Assembly (NCBI RefSeq): GCF_000060345.1 | Contig: NC_008571.1 | Location: 124,001-188,000 of the forward strand | DNA from: Christiangramia forsetii KT0803 | GTDB taxonomy: Bacteria > Bacteroidota > Bacteroidia > Flavobacteriales > Flavobacteriaceae | Length of the DNA stretch: 64,000 nt | Reading direction: 5' to 3' | In this document: in pieces, positions 17,219 through 26,111 of the stretch | How positions within the stretch are numbered: position 1 is the stretch's first letter | Layout: each line of letters begins with the position of its first letter | Notes under the pieces: generated by a model | Told to the model about the DNA's origin: nothing | The model's database searches: none | What the model saw: the letters and a program-made list of their open reading frames with translations, nothing else | Made by a program: the position numbers and the translations under genes

Positions 17219-18514
17219 ATGGAAAAGAATTTTGTTGAAGAATTAAACTGGCGTGGCATGTTACACGATTCTATGCCGGGAACAGAAGAACATCTATCTA
17301 AAGATATGAGATCAGCCTATGTTGGGATAGATCCTACGGCCGATTCACTACATATTGGTCATCTGGTAGGAGTTATGATGCTTAGGCATTTTCAACTTGC
17401 CGGTCATAAGCCTTATGCATTAGTAGGTGGAGCGACCGGAATGATTGGAGATCCGTCGGGAAAATCGGCTGAAAGAAATCTTCTGGATGAAGCTACGCTG
17501 CGACATAATCAAAATTCCCTGAAAGAACAGCTTTCGAGATTCCTGGATTTTGAATCAGATATACAAAACGCTGCTGTATTGGTTAATAATTATGACTGGA
17601 TGAAAGAATTCTCATTTCTTGATTTTATTAGAGATGTGGGAAAGCATATCACGGTTAATTATATGATGGCAAAGGATTCGGTTAAAAAGCGATTATCTTC
17701 AGAATCTGCGGAGGGAATGTCATTTACCGAGTTTACTTATCAAATGGTGCAGGGCTATGATTTTTTGCACCTTTTCAGAGAAAAAAACTGTACCCTTCAA
17801 ATGGGAGGAAGCGACCAGTGGGGGAATATTACTACGGGAACTGAGCTTATTCGAAGAATAGGAGATGGAAAAGGTTATGCGCTTACCTGCCCACTGATCA
17901 CCAAGGCCGATGGTACAAAATTTGGTAAAACAGAAGGTGGTAATATATGGCTGGATGCTAATAGAACCTCTCCTTACAAGTTTTATCAATACTGGTTGAA
18001 TACCAGTGATGAAGATGCTGAAAAATATATCAAGATATTTACTTTTTTAAGCAAAGGAGAAATTGAATCTTTAATCACGAAACACAGGGAAGCACCCCAC
18101 CAAAGAGAATTACAAAAGGTTCTTGGAAAAGAAGTGACTACGATGGTACATTCTGAAGCAGAATTCGAAAATGCTTTGGCGGCTTCTGAAGTTCTATTTG
18201 GAAAAAGCACGGCAGATGATTTCAGAAAACTAGATGAGGCTACCTTCTTAGATATTTTTGAAGGTGTGCCACAAGCCGAGGTATCAATGAGCGATATTGA
18301 AGAAGGACTGGATATGATAGCTGCACTTTCTGCAAAGACCAATTTTCTTAATTCTAATGGTGAAGCAAGAAGAGCATTAAAGGAAAATTCAGTTTCTGTG
18401 AACAAGGAAAAGGTGAAAGAAGACTATACGATCACTTCTTCAGACCTTATCAATAATAAATATGTGATTCTAAATAAAGGGAAAAAGAACACTTATATTA
18501 TTCACGCTAAATAA
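17219..18514 (+). CDS. tyrS: Tyrosyl-tRNA synthetase
   Basis: TyrRS activates tyrosine and loads it on tRNA-Tyr. The 431-residue class I enzyme shows the HIGH motif as HIGHL (residues 45-49) and the tyrosine-binding region YDFLHLF and [10 protein letters not shown]. The KMSKS loop appears as KFGKT in [15 protein letters not shown]. The last 65 residues form the S4-type RNA-binding domain ([24 protein letters not shown]). Length and motifs are those of the bacterial TyrRS family. It appears monocistronic. Confidence 0.97.
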   Translation: MEKNFVEELNWRGMLHDSMPGTEEHLSKDMRSAYVGIDPTADSLHIGHLVGVMMLRHFQLAGHKPYALVGGATGMIGDPSGKSAERNLLDEATLRHNQNSLKEQLSRFLDFESDIQNAAVLVNNYDWMKEFSFLDFIRDVGKHITVNYMMAKDSVKKRLSSESAEGMSFTEFTYQMVQGYDFLHLFREKNCTLQMGGSDQWGNITTGTELIRRIGDGKGYALTCPLITKADGTKFGKTEGGNIWLDANRTSPYKFYQYWLNTSDEDAEKYIKIFTFLSKGEIESLITKHREAPHQRELQKVLGKEVTTMVHSEAEFENALAASEVLFGKSTADDFRKLDEATFLDIFEGVPQAEVSMSDIEEGLDMIAALSAKTNFLNSNGEARRALKENSVSVNKEKVKEDYTITSSDLINNKYVILNKGKKNTYIIHAK

Positions 18515-18575
18515 AAAATAAAAGGAGTTTTAAACTGTATTACTGGTTTTTGCGTAAATATTTGCACAGAGCAAT

Positions 18576-18671
18576 ATGGATAATTCAAAAACCGAAAATA
18601 TAGTTAGCCTGATCATTATTGCCATTTCGATGGCAATAATTTTGTATCTCACCTTCTTTCATCCTCAATAA
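18576..18671 (+). CDS. Possible 31-residue single-helix membrane peptide
   Basis: The frame reads MDNSKTENIVSLI followed by a continuous hydrophobic stretch (about residues 9-27, including SMAIILYLTFF) and ends HPQ. One membrane helix with a short polar N-terminus is predicted. It lies 61 bp after tyrS on the same strand. No homology is recognised and chance cannot be excluded at this length. The ATG, composition and clean helix are the only support. Confidence 0.35.
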   Translation: MDNSKTENIVSLIIIAISMAIILYLTFFHPQ

Positions 18672-18702
18672 TATTGTATAAATAGCAGAGTGTTGTTAAA
18701 AA

Positions 18703-18734
18703 CGAAAGCCTTCAGAGAGTATCTGAAGGCTTCG
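18703..18734 (-). terminator. Hairpin downstream of the LuxE-like gene
   Basis: GCCTTCAGA (18708-18716) pairs with TCTGAAGGC (18722-18730), with CGAA/TTCG flanks. In the minus direction it is followed by TTTCGTTTTTAA, compatible with a terminator 130 bp past the gene end. On the plus strand no T run follows. Confidence 0.5.
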
Positions 18735-18862
18735 CAACTAACTAACCAATCTAATATGAAAAATTTCACTTAGCCTGTAGATTATCAATGATTTAGTGTC
18801 ATTATATTCTACACATGTTGTGTCGTAAAACTTTCTGAAACTTTACAAAAGGAGGCTCTTTT

Positions 18863-19861
18863 TTATAATAATAATAGGTTGCAACCTCTCACGTCACTGT
18901 TATCAAACCTTCCCAGAATTTCAATTTCATTATTTTTAATTCTTCCAAGATCCTGAGTAGCAATAAATGAGCATGAGTTGATGTTAGCAAGATCAATGAC
19001 ATTAATTCCTCCTGTTTTTCCTTCCGGTAGAAGTGATAAGGCGTCTTCGGGATCACGTATTAAGATATCCATCCAGCCAGGGCATTCAAAAACTCCCTTT
19101 CCTTTGGAATATGCCTGAGAAAGCAATTCAGTCATTCCATATTCGCTATGGATATTTTCTATTCCAAACCCCTTTTTTAAATGCTGGTGTAATTCTTCAC
19201 GTATCATTTCCTTACGACGTCCTTTCATGCCGCCGGTTTCCATGATAATGGTGTTTTTTAACCTAAACCTTCTTTTTTCAATAAGATCCAGAAGAGCAAA
19301 AGAAACACCTATTAAAAAGACTTTTTTTCCGCCTGAATCCAGCTGCTCTAGTTTTTCAGAAAGTGAATCAAGGTCATTCAAATAAAAACCACTTTCTTTA
19401 TTTCCTGAACTTTTAATAAGATGATCTGCCATATAGATTAATGAAGATCCTTGCCGTTCCAGATAAGAAGGCAATAGAGCGAGAAAAATATAATCGGAAG
19501 GCGCACCATAGAATTTGATGAAAGTTTTTAAGAAGCTTTTCTCATAAAGGCGAAGATCGGTAACATGATGTTTACTGGTTACAGTTCCGGTTGTTCCACT
19601 GCTTGAAAAAATTGTTTGAGGAGTTCTCGTATCACTTACAATATTTTTAGTTTTAAAGAATTCAATAGGCAGGAAAGGTATATCCTGAATTTTATTTACA
19701 ACTCCAGGTGTCTTATGTAAAAGTTTAGAAAACTGCCTGTAAATAGTATTATTATTGAACTGGTATTCAAATACCTCTAATGCCAGAGACTCAAACTCAT
19801 TTTTATCTGAGATCTCAAATATTCTTTTTTCGAGCATATGCAGAAGTGGAATTTTTATCAA
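18863..19861 (-). CDS. LuxE/PaaK-like acyl-protein synthetase or acyltransferase
   Basis: The 332-residue protein resembles the adenylate-forming LuxE acyl-protein synthetase group. IPFLPIEFFKTKNIVSD is followed by the nucleotide-binding loop IFSSSGTTGTVTSKH (about 100-115), then METGGMKGRR and HSEYGMTELLSQAYSKG, the conserved adenylation core. Relatives activate a carboxylate as acyl-AMP and transfer it to a carrier or cysteine; in Flavobacteriaceae the partner is unknown. An alternative start is Met 9 (position 19837). It lies 61 bp downstream of the short T9SS protein gene on the same strand and may be cotranscribed with it. Confidence 0.8.
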   Translation of the reverse strand: MIKIPLLHMLEKRIFEISDKNEFESLALEVFEYQFNNNTIYRQFSKLLHKTPGVVNKIQDIPFLPIEFFKTKNIVSDTRTPQTIFSSSGTTGTVTSKHHVTDLRLYEKSFLKTFIKFYGAPSDYIFLALLPSYLERQGSSLIYMADHLIKSSGNKESGFYLNDLDSLSEKLEQLDSGGKKVFLIGVSFALLDLIEKRRFRLKNTIIMETGGMKGRRKEMIREELHQHLKKGFGIENIHSEYGMTELLSQAYSKGKGVFECPGWMDILIRDPEDALSLLPEGKTGGINVIDLANINSCSFIATQDLGRIKNNEIEILGRFDNSDVRGCNLLLL

Positions 19862-19922
19862 AATTAAGGAATAAAAAAAGCCTCTGAAAAAGAAGCTCTG
19901 TAAAAAAGTAAGACGTTAAAAT

Positions 19923-20261
19923 TTATTTTACCACTAGTTTACGGGTAGCTTTCGCTTTTCCTTCTTGTATTTTTAAGATATAAATTCCGGGTGTTAATGT
20001 AGAAACATCCATTTCGCGTCCTCTTAAACGAGTTTTTTGAACAGGTTTTCCCAGTACATTGTAAATCTCAATGATCTTATCTTCATTTTTAGTAGAAGAA
20101 ATATAAACCTTTCCTCCGGTCACAGGGTTAGGATAAATAGAAAGACCATCGATAGGAATTTCAGTTCGCTGCGGAACACGATCAGATTCCTGAGCACTTA
20201 CCGGAGCGGCAATTATCAGGAAACAAATAAGAAAAAAGGAATATAGGTACTTTTTCTCCAT
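19923..20261 (-). CDS. Minimal T9SS type A sorting-domain protein
   Basis: The 112-residue product has a signal peptide (about 1-24, ending VSAQ), a short linker, and then a complete type A sorting domain (about 38-112). The domain runs from LSIYPNPVTGGKVYI through IIEIYNVLGKPVQKTRL and MDVSTLTPGIYILKI to the basic end ATRKLVVK. These domains direct cargo to the type IX secretion system and are normally removed at the surface, yet here almost no passenger remains. It may be a minimal secreted protein or a structural T9SS-related element. A perfect -7 box lies at 20283-20290. Confidence 0.85.
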   Translation of the reverse strand: MEKKYLYSFFLICFLIIAAPVSAQESDRVPQRTEIPIDGLSIYPNPVTGGKVYISSTKNEDKIIEIYNVLGKPVQKTRLRGREMDVSTLTPGIYILKIQEGKAKATRKLVVK

Positions 20262-20282
20262 TCTTTAGGATCGAGGTTTAAA

Positions 20283-20290
20283 CAAAACTA
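20283..20290 (-). promoter_or_regulatory. -7 element for the T9SS mini-protein gene
   Basis: TAGTTTTG on the minus strand fully matches TAnnTTTG, 21 bp before the ATG. Confidence 0.4.
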
Positions 20291-20340
20291 CAAATAAAAA
20301 TTCAAAAATCCTGCCATAATTTTTAATTGATAAAATAAAA

Positions 20341-20366
20341 AAAAGGCTTGCACGTTGCAAGCCCTT
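20341..20366 (-). terminator. Terminator after the beta-helix lipoprotein gene
   Basis: GGCTTGCA (20345-20352) pairs with TGCAAGCC (20356-20363) around a 3-base loop. In the minus direction the hairpin is followed by a run of eight Ts. Confidence 0.85.
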
Positions 20367-20416
20367 ATTTTTAGGTTAATTATTGATATTCAAATTATTA
20401 CAAGTACGCGGTATAA

Positions 20417-22396
20417 TTAATTTACCCAGTTAAACATGTTAACATCAACGGTAGCTTCAGCATTATACGCGGCTGTTTTATTTACAATAACTCCATCTAC
20501 TGTAATCCCGGAAAGATCTGTCCTGTTATCATCGGTAATGTCAATTATAGTTTCGTAACCGGTTAGAGAGAGCCCTTCAATTTCAGCTCCAGAAGTAGAT
20601 TTAAACTGTAATGCAGTTCCACCTTTTGTAGAAACGGCCGTAAAGTTGATAATCTTAGGCATGGCATTTCTCTTATCTGCTTCAATAGCAGTAGAGAAGT
20701 TTTCTATAGTATGGCTTACATAGGTATTTTCAATCGTGCCATTCCATCCTTCCGTCCAGTCTACCGCATCATCTTCATTATTTTCCAGATATACATTTTT
20801 TGCAGATACAGTTCCGCCAAAAAATTCAACTCCGTCATCGGCACCATTCATAATGGCAATATTTTCGATAGTAGTTCCAGATCCAACGGCGTAAAGGGAA
20901 AGGCCATTATACTGTGATTCAGAATTAATCGAAGCTCCGGCATCCTTTAAGATAAGGTAGTTGATAGATCCTGAGTTGTCATCATCTGTTTCACCTCCGT
21001 AAATAATTCCGCCTACTTCAGCTGTAGCATCTACGCCAGCATCAGTAGAAGCATTACCAGCGATCACAAGACCGCCCCAGCTTCCAGCTACACCAGAAGT
21101 AGAAGACATTACCACAGGGTTGCTTTCAGTTCCCTGAATGTCTATCATCCCGCCTCTTTGTACGACGATATAAATGCTAGTAGCATCAGTTTCGGCGTCA
21201 CTTCTAGCAGTAATCTGAGTTCCAGCAGGGATTGTTAGAGTTCCACCATCTTCAATAGATACGGTGCTGCTTATTACATATTGGTTATTAGCACTAAGAG
21301 TTAAATTACCTTCAATACTAGAAGGCAATACAGAAACCTGCCCTCTATTTGAGATCCAATCGAACATAGAGACATCTACCGTTGGATCTGCAGAGTAATC
21401 CAATGTTAGATCTGCAGTAGCACCATTTAATACAATTCCTGAAAGATCTGTTCTGGTTTCATCTGCGATATCTACAGCATTGTCATATCCAGAAAGAGAG
21501 AGGCCTGTAATTGTAGCACCAGAGGTCGCTTTAAATTGCAAAGCAGTTCCTCCGGTAGTAGATACAGCAGTAAAGTTGCTTATGATCGGATTTCCATTTT
21601 CTTTATCAGCTTCGATGGCAGTAGAAAAGTTCTGAATGGTATGCAGAACATATACGTTATCCAGAGACCCATTCCATCCTTCAGTCCAGTCCACGGCATC
21701 ATCTTCGTTGTTTTCAAGATAAAGATTAGTGGCAGAAACAGTACCACCAAAGAATTCTACTCCATCATCAGCACCATTTATTAAAGCTATGTTTTGAATA
21801 GATGTTTCTGAACCTACAGCGTAAAGGGATAGTCCGTTGAACTGGGATTCAGAATTAATAGAAGCTCCAGCATCAGAAAGAACCAGGTAGTTAATAGAAC
21901 CTGAATCATCTGAAGCATCTTCACCTCCATAAATAATTCCTCCTACTTCAGCAGTAGCGTTTCTTCCTGCGGCAGTGGGAGCGTTTCCGGCGATGATCAA
22001 ACCTCCCCAGGTTCCAGCTTGTCCATTAGAACGCATAATAACAGGAGCAGATGAAGTTCCCTGAATCTCTATCTGACCTCCTTTTTGAATTACTATATAA
22101 ACATTTGTTGCATCGCTCTCATCAGTATCGGTATCGGCTATAATTTCAGTTCCAGCAGGAATCGTTAAAGTAGCTCCCGACTCAACAGATAATATTCCTG
22201 TTAAGCTATAAGTTTCTGAAGAATCAAGCGTTCTATCTTCATCTACAGAACCGTTAAGCTTGGTGTCCCCCGATGGGATTGGTGGTTCATTGTCTGATGG
22301 GTCAATAGGCTCAATATTATTATCGCTACTACAGGATGTTGCCAGCATTCCCATAGTAATTGCAGACATTAACAGTAATTTTTTTAGGTTTTTCAT
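20417..22396 (-). CDS. Surface lipoprotein with duplicated beta-helix repeat unit
   Basis: The preferred start, MKNLKKLLLMS, gives 659 residues; an upstream in-frame Met would add seven. A lipoprotein signal ends at LATSC. After a Pro/Asp/Ser-rich linker the protein consists of two near-identical units of about 310 residues. Each has TIPAGTEI/TIPAGTQI, GGLIIAGNA/GGLVIAGNA, TAEVGGIIYGG, NGADDGVEFFGGTVSA, ENNEDDAVDWTEGWNG and GTALQFK. The repeated short strands suggest a right-handed beta-helix, and the acidic NNEDDAVDW segments could bind metal. It lies 57 bp downstream of the TonB-dependent receptor on the same strand, so it is probably the surface partner of that receptor. Ligand unknown. 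Confidence 0.8.
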   Translation of the reverse strand: MKNLKKLLLMSAITMGMLATSCSSDNNIEPIDPSDNEPPIPSGDTKLNGSVDEDRTLDSSETYSLTGILSVESGATLTIPAGTEIIADTDTDESDATNVYIVIQKGGQIEIQGTSSAPVIMRSNGQAGTWGGLIIAGNAPTAAGRNATAEVGGIIYGGEDASDDSGSINYLVLSDAGASINSESQFNGLSLYAVGSETSIQNIALINGADDGVEFFGGTVSATNLYLENNEDDAVDWTEGWNGSLDNVYVLHTIQNFSTAIEADKENGNPIISNFTAVSTTGGTALQFKATSGATITGLSLSGYDNAVDIADETRTDLSGIVLNGATADLTLDYSADPTVDVSMFDWISNRGQVSVLPSSIEGNLTLSANNQYVISSTVSIEDGGTLTIPAGTQITARSDAETDATSIYIVVQRGGMIDIQGTESNPVVMSSTSGVAGSWGGLVIAGNASTDAGVDATAEVGGIIYGGETDDDNSGSINYLILKDAGASINSESQYNGLSLYAVGSGTTIENIAIMNGADDGVEFFGGTVSAKNVYLENNEDDAVDWTEGWNGTIENTYVSHTIENFSTAIEADKRNAMPKIINFTAVSTKGGTALQFKSTSGAEIEGLSLTGYETIIDITDDNRTDLSGITVDGVIVNKTAAYNAEATVDVNMFNWVN

Positions 22397-22453
22397 AATC
22401 TCAATTTTAAAATTCAATGGTTTAATATTGGTTTGTGGTTTAATAATATTTGG

Positions 22454-25252
22454 TTAAAAACTATAGTTTACTCCTAGGCTTATTACAGCTCCACGATTAT
22501 AAGATCTTACTGTTTGATTGGATTCATCTATGTTTCCTGAAATTGGTCTTATCGCCTGGAACCTTTCAATCTCCGGGTTAAGTAAATTTTGACCTCTAAA
22601 CTGAAGCTCCCAACCGTCATTAAGTTCTTTAGACATGATAAGATCCAGGGTTACAAATCCTTTTTCAATGATCTCATCGTTATATTGAATATCAATCTGG
22701 TCCAGTCTCTGACTTTCAGGGTTTCCTAAAGCAAAAATTTTATCTGAAGCGTAAGCTCCTACAAGCGTTGCCTGGAAAGGTTTTTCAGTTTCTGTTGAAA
22801 CATTTACTGAAGCATTGAAGATCCAGTCTGAAGCTCCCTGAAGTCCTATTTCATCTTTCCTATTATAGCGGAAGGTTCTAATAAACTTCCCTGCATCGTC
22901 ATATACATCCTTAAGATCCTGAGAATGCCACATTCTAGTCACATTCCCTGATACTGAGAGGTCAAGACCTGCTTCGTTTTTATTTTCGATCACATCCATT
23001 CTGGCTTCTAGCTCCAATCCATAAATGTTAGCTTCTTCTCCTGCATTGAAATAGGAGAATACAGGAGCAGATCCCCTCTCTCTGGCTTTGTTGATGGGAT
23101 TATCAATTTTCTTATAGAATCCGGTTAATGAAATCAATTCTCCGGAGCTTGGGAAAATTTCATATTTAAGATCCAGGTTCGTATTTGTGGAAGCTTCCAG
23201 GTCTGGGTTACCCCTTGTAACCAGGCCTGTTTGGGAAACATATTCAAAAGGTGCAATTTCCTTAAATTCAGGAAAAGTAATCGTTCTACTTGCTGCCAGT
23301 CTAATGTTAGAATCTTTGCTAGGAGAGAATCTAAAATTGATACTTGGATAAATATTGTCGTATGATTTATACACGAAATTTGGAAGATTTGATGGGTAGT
23401 TGTTCACATCAAATATTACATTGATATCATCTTGTTGAATCCTAGCGCCAAGGTTTACATTCCATTTTGTATTCCCATAGTTGAAAAAAGTAAAACCCGC
23501 AATAGATTCCAGACTACCTTCGTAGATATCAGGGTTAAGTACATTAAAAGCAAGAGCTCCTGAGTTGAAGTTTTCAGTAGTGAATATCCCGCTAAGATTA
23601 TCAATAGAAGTAGGGTTTATAGTATTATAATCTCTTTCTTCGGTTCCAAAGAATCGAGAATAGAAATCCCTTTGCTTATTACGATAGTTCCCTCCAATTT
23701 TTACGAATAACTTCTTTTCAGTTTCATCCTCCTGAATAAAATTATATTGATTTTCTATTAATCCATTGAATTCGATATCATCAATCTGCTGCACAGATTT
23801 TCTTTGCTGATAAGCGTTTGTTTCACCAAGTAGAATTGGCTTTGTAGGATGAATGTTCACTTCGTTTCTAATACGGTTAGGCTCATCGGCATCTACCATA
23901 TTATAACCTGCAGCCCATTCAAGTTCATTTTTGCCATCCCATAGTTCATGGAAACCATGCAGCTGGTTTACCCATAACCTTGTTTGTTTGGTATTCTGGT
24001 CACGAACAAACTGGTTGAAACCATCTCCTCGATCACTTTCCTCAAAAACAACGCCTTCACCGTTTCTTCCTCCTTCAAAAACTTCATCTGAGACTTTATT
24101 GATGAATAAGCTGGTTGCTTTAATCCTGTTATTATCGTTTATCTCATAACCCAGATCTAAGAGAGCCGTGTTATTATCGGTCTTTTTGTAATTGGTAGCA
24201 TCGGTAAAACCATCTTCAAAATCGTTGTTACGATAGTTAGCGAAAGTTCCTTCATTATATTCAAAGGAAGAAGAATTTGAAGCGGTAAGTAAAATTCTGA
24301 AATCTCCAAATTCTTTACCGGCAGTAAGCGCATACCTCCTATTAATTGGAAGAACTGCTTCTCCCGGATCCCAATCCTGATTATTTAAAGAAAATCGTGT
24401 GGGGATGGCCTGATCGTAAAACCCGAAATAAACATCTTCCTGATTTGGAGAAACTTTAAAATCGCTAAACTGACCAATTGCGTTGGTGTTAGCGCCAAAT
24501 CTTACTCCAAGATCCAGTTCACTTTTCCCTCTAAGTTCTCGGGAGGTGATATCTATATTTCCTGAAGCCTGATCTGCTGAATTTTCAGATGAATAGTTCT
24601 TACTGATCCCTATATTCTGAATAACCCTTGTAGGGAATAATCCAAGGTCGATATTCTTACGTTCTACATCGTCTGAAGGAATTGGAAGTCCGTTTAAGGT
24701 AGTATATAAATAACGGTCACCTAAACCTCTAACAAAAATATCTCCGGAAGCTTCACTACTTGTAACTCCAGAAATCTTTGTAGTTGCTGTCGCGGCATCG
24801 GATACTCCTAATTTGGCTAATTCCTGAGCTCCGATGCTTTCTTTTATATCCACAGAGTTTTTCTGATCAATTAACAGGGCTACTTCAGAATCCCTTCGCA
24901 AAACAGTAGTGATTACAACTTCATCCAAAGCAGCTGCACTGGAACCAAGATCCGTATTTACTTCGGTTACTTTTCCGGCTTCAACAACTACAGCTGGTAC
25001 TTCTAATGTTTCATATCCTATAAAGCTGAATACAAGTGTATAGGTTCCGGGCTGTAACTTATCTAATAAATAAAGACCATCATAATCTGATGTGGTGCCC
25101 TTGGTAGATCCTTTTATTAATACGTTTGCAAACGGGAGAGGTTCTCCGCTCATTTCGCGGTCAGAAAGTTTTCCGGCGATAGATCCGGTGGTGTCCTGAG
25201 CCTGAATTACACTCACAATAAGTAGGAATGTTAGTAATAAAAAATTTTTCAT
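22454..25252 (-). CDS. TonB-dependent outer-membrane receptor
   Basis: The 932-residue protein has a signal peptide ending SVIQAQ (about residue 19). A CarboxypepD_reg-like domain follows (about 22-105; IAGKLSDREMSGEPLPFANVLIKG), then a plug domain (about 125-245; SVDIKESIGAQELAKLG, DIFVRGLGDRYLYTTLNGLPIPSDD). The rest is a 22-strand-type barrel ending in ISLGVNYSF, with an aromatic last residue. It takes up a ligand using TonB energy. It lacks a SusD gene; the neighbour downstream is a beta-helix lipoprotein instead. Divergently upstream lie PhoB/PhoR-like genes, with a run of 11-bp-spaced TGTTA elements between. I infer a role in uptake of phosphate-containing compounds; the sequence alone does not show the ligand. 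Confidence 0.92.
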   Translation of the reverse strand: MKNFLLLTFLLIVSVIQAQDTTGSIAGKLSDREMSGEPLPFANVLIKGSTKGTTSDYDGLYLLDKLQPGTYTLVFSFIGYETLEVPAVVVEAGKVTEVNTDLGSSAAALDEVVITTVLRRDSEVALLIDQKNSVDIKESIGAQELAKLGVSDAATATTKISGVTSSEASGDIFVRGLGDRYLYTTLNGLPIPSDDVERKNIDLGLFPTRVIQNIGISKNYSSENSADQASGNIDITSRELRGKSELDLGVRFGANTNAIGQFSDFKVSPNQEDVYFGFYDQAIPTRFSLNNQDWDPGEAVLPINRRYALTAGKEFGDFRILLTASNSSSFEYNEGTFANYRNNDFEDGFTDATNYKKTDNNTALLDLGYEINDNNRIKATSLFINKVSDEVFEGGRNGEGVVFEESDRGDGFNQFVRDQNTKQTRLWVNQLHGFHELWDGKNELEWAAGYNMVDADEPNRIRNEVNIHPTKPILLGETNAYQQRKSVQQIDDIEFNGLIENQYNFIQEDETEKKLFVKIGGNYRNKQRDFYSRFFGTEERDYNTINPTSIDNLSGIFTTENFNSGALAFNVLNPDIYEGSLESIAGFTFFNYGNTKWNVNLGARIQQDDINVIFDVNNYPSNLPNFVYKSYDNIYPSINFRFSPSKDSNIRLAASRTITFPEFKEIAPFEYVSQTGLVTRGNPDLEASTNTNLDLKYEIFPSSGELISLTGFYKKIDNPINKARERGSAPVFSYFNAGEEANIYGLELEARMDVIENKNEAGLDLSVSGNVTRMWHSQDLKDVYDDAGKFIRTFRYNRKDEIGLQGASDWIFNASVNVSTETEKPFQATLVGAYASDKIFALGNPESQRLDQIDIQYNDEIIEKGFVTLDLIMSKELNDGWELQFRGQNLLNPEIERFQAIRPISGNIDESNQTVRSYNRGAVISLGVNYSF

Positions 25253-25277
25253 TTTGCTTTGCTATAATATCTCGCTG

Positions 25278-25285
25278 CAAATTAA
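25278..25285 (-). promoter_or_regulatory. Possible -7 element for the TonB-dependent receptor gene
   Basis: TTAATTTG on the minus strand matches 7 of 8 of TAnnTTTG. The 11-bp repeat array ends 20 bp upstream and no -33 TTG is present. That is what an activator-dependent promoter would look like. Confidence 0.4.
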
Positions 25286-25305
25286 CGGCGAAGACCTTTG
25301 GCCGA

Positions 25306-25366
25306 TGTTATCTAAGGATTAATGGTTTGTCATTAAAGGGTTAGTTTAATGTTACTAATGTGTTAA
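25306..25366. promoter_or_regulatory. Pho-box-like array: six hexamers at exact 11-bp spacing
   Basis: On the plus strand the hexamers at 25306, 25317, 25328, 25339, 25350 and 25361 read TGTTAT, GATTAA, TGTCAT, GGTTAG, TGTTAC and TGTTAA. Read on the other strand, the best copies are TTAACA, GTAACA and ATGACA. Direct repeats at 11 bp are the known operator design of PhoB (CTGTCAT) and Bacillus PhoP (TTAACA). The array lies between the divergent receptor gene and the response-regulator gene, so the regulator is the obvious candidate to bind it. Confidence 0.65.
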
Positions 25367-25427
25367 GGCGTTTATAGTTCAAATTATTAGTTAATTTTAT
25401 GGGCTCTTAACCATATCTTAATTCGTT

Positions 25428-26111
25428 ATGAAGAAAAAAGACATTCAGATTTTATTAGTTGATGATGAGCCGGATATCCTGGAAATAGTGGGTTATAACC
25501 TTTCTTCAGAAGGTTATAGTGTTATTACTGCAGATAATGGTGCAGATGCTGTGAAAATTGCTAAGAAAAAGAAACCACATCTTATAATCCTTGATGTGAT
25601 GATGCCAGAGATGGATGGGATTGAAGCTTGTGAACAGATTAGAAAAATGCCAGATATGGAGGGCACTATTATTACCTTTCTTACTGCGCGTGGTGAAGAT
25701 TATTCCCAAATGGCAGGATTTGATGCCGGAGCCGATGACTACATTACAAAACCTATTAAGCCAAAAGTTTTGGTTAGTAAGGTGAAAGCTCTATTAAGAA
25801 GGTATCGGGAAGAAGACACGTCATCTAATATTGTGAAATTAGGTGATATTACCATTAATCGTGAAGAATATAAGATCGTGCAAAATGGGAATGAGATGGC
25901 GCTGCCTCGCAAAGAATTTGAGCTGCTCTCATTATTGGCTTCAAAACCCGGAAAGGTTTTCAAAAGAGAAGATATTCTTGATAATGTATGGGGGAATGAT
26001 ATTGTAGTAGGAGGCAGGACTATAGATGTTCATATTAGAAAACTCCGGGAAAAAATTGGCGACGATAAAATCAAAACTATCAAGGGAGTTGGTTATAAGT
26101 TTGTTGTTTAA
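25428..26111 (+). CDS. OmpR/PhoB-family response regulator (PhoB-like)
   Basis: The 227-residue protein has a receiver domain (about 5-120) with the acidic pair D12/D13, phospho-acceptor D56 in ILDVMMP, and K108 in ITKP. A winged-helix DNA-binding domain follows (about 133-227), with LPRKEFELLSLLASKPGKVFKR and VVGGRTIDVHIRKLREKIGDD ending GVGYKFVV. This is the PhoB/OmpR class. The stop codon shares its last base with the kinase ATG (TAATG), so the two are cotranslated. The adjacent 11-bp repeats support a PhoB-like identity. Targets other than the divergent receptor operon and possibly itself are not visible. Confidence 0.9.
   Translation: MKKKDIQILLVDDEPDILEIVGYNLSSEGYSVITADNGADAVKIAKKKKPHLIILDVMMPEMDGIEACEQIRKMPDMEGTIITFLTARGEDYSQMAGFDAGADDYITKPIKPKVLVSKVKALLRRYREEDTSSNIVKLGDITINREEYKIVQNGNEMALPRKEFELLSLLASKPGKVFKREDILDNVWGNDIVVGGRTIDVHIRKLREKIGDDKIKTIKGVGYKFVV

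Larger units (their letters stand above)
18515..18862. other. Intergenic region with a tiny ORF and one hairpin
   Basis: Apart from the 31-codon frame at 18576 and the hairpin at 18703-18734, nothing clear is seen. A five-codon frame at about 18759 (ATG AAA AAT TTC ACT TAG) follows an ACTAACTAACC stretch. It is too short to interpret. Confidence 0.4.

Noticed and set aside
18759-18776. Five-codon leader peptide before the LuxE-like region
   Set aside because: It is on the opposite strand to the gene and too short; no attenuator structure goes with it.
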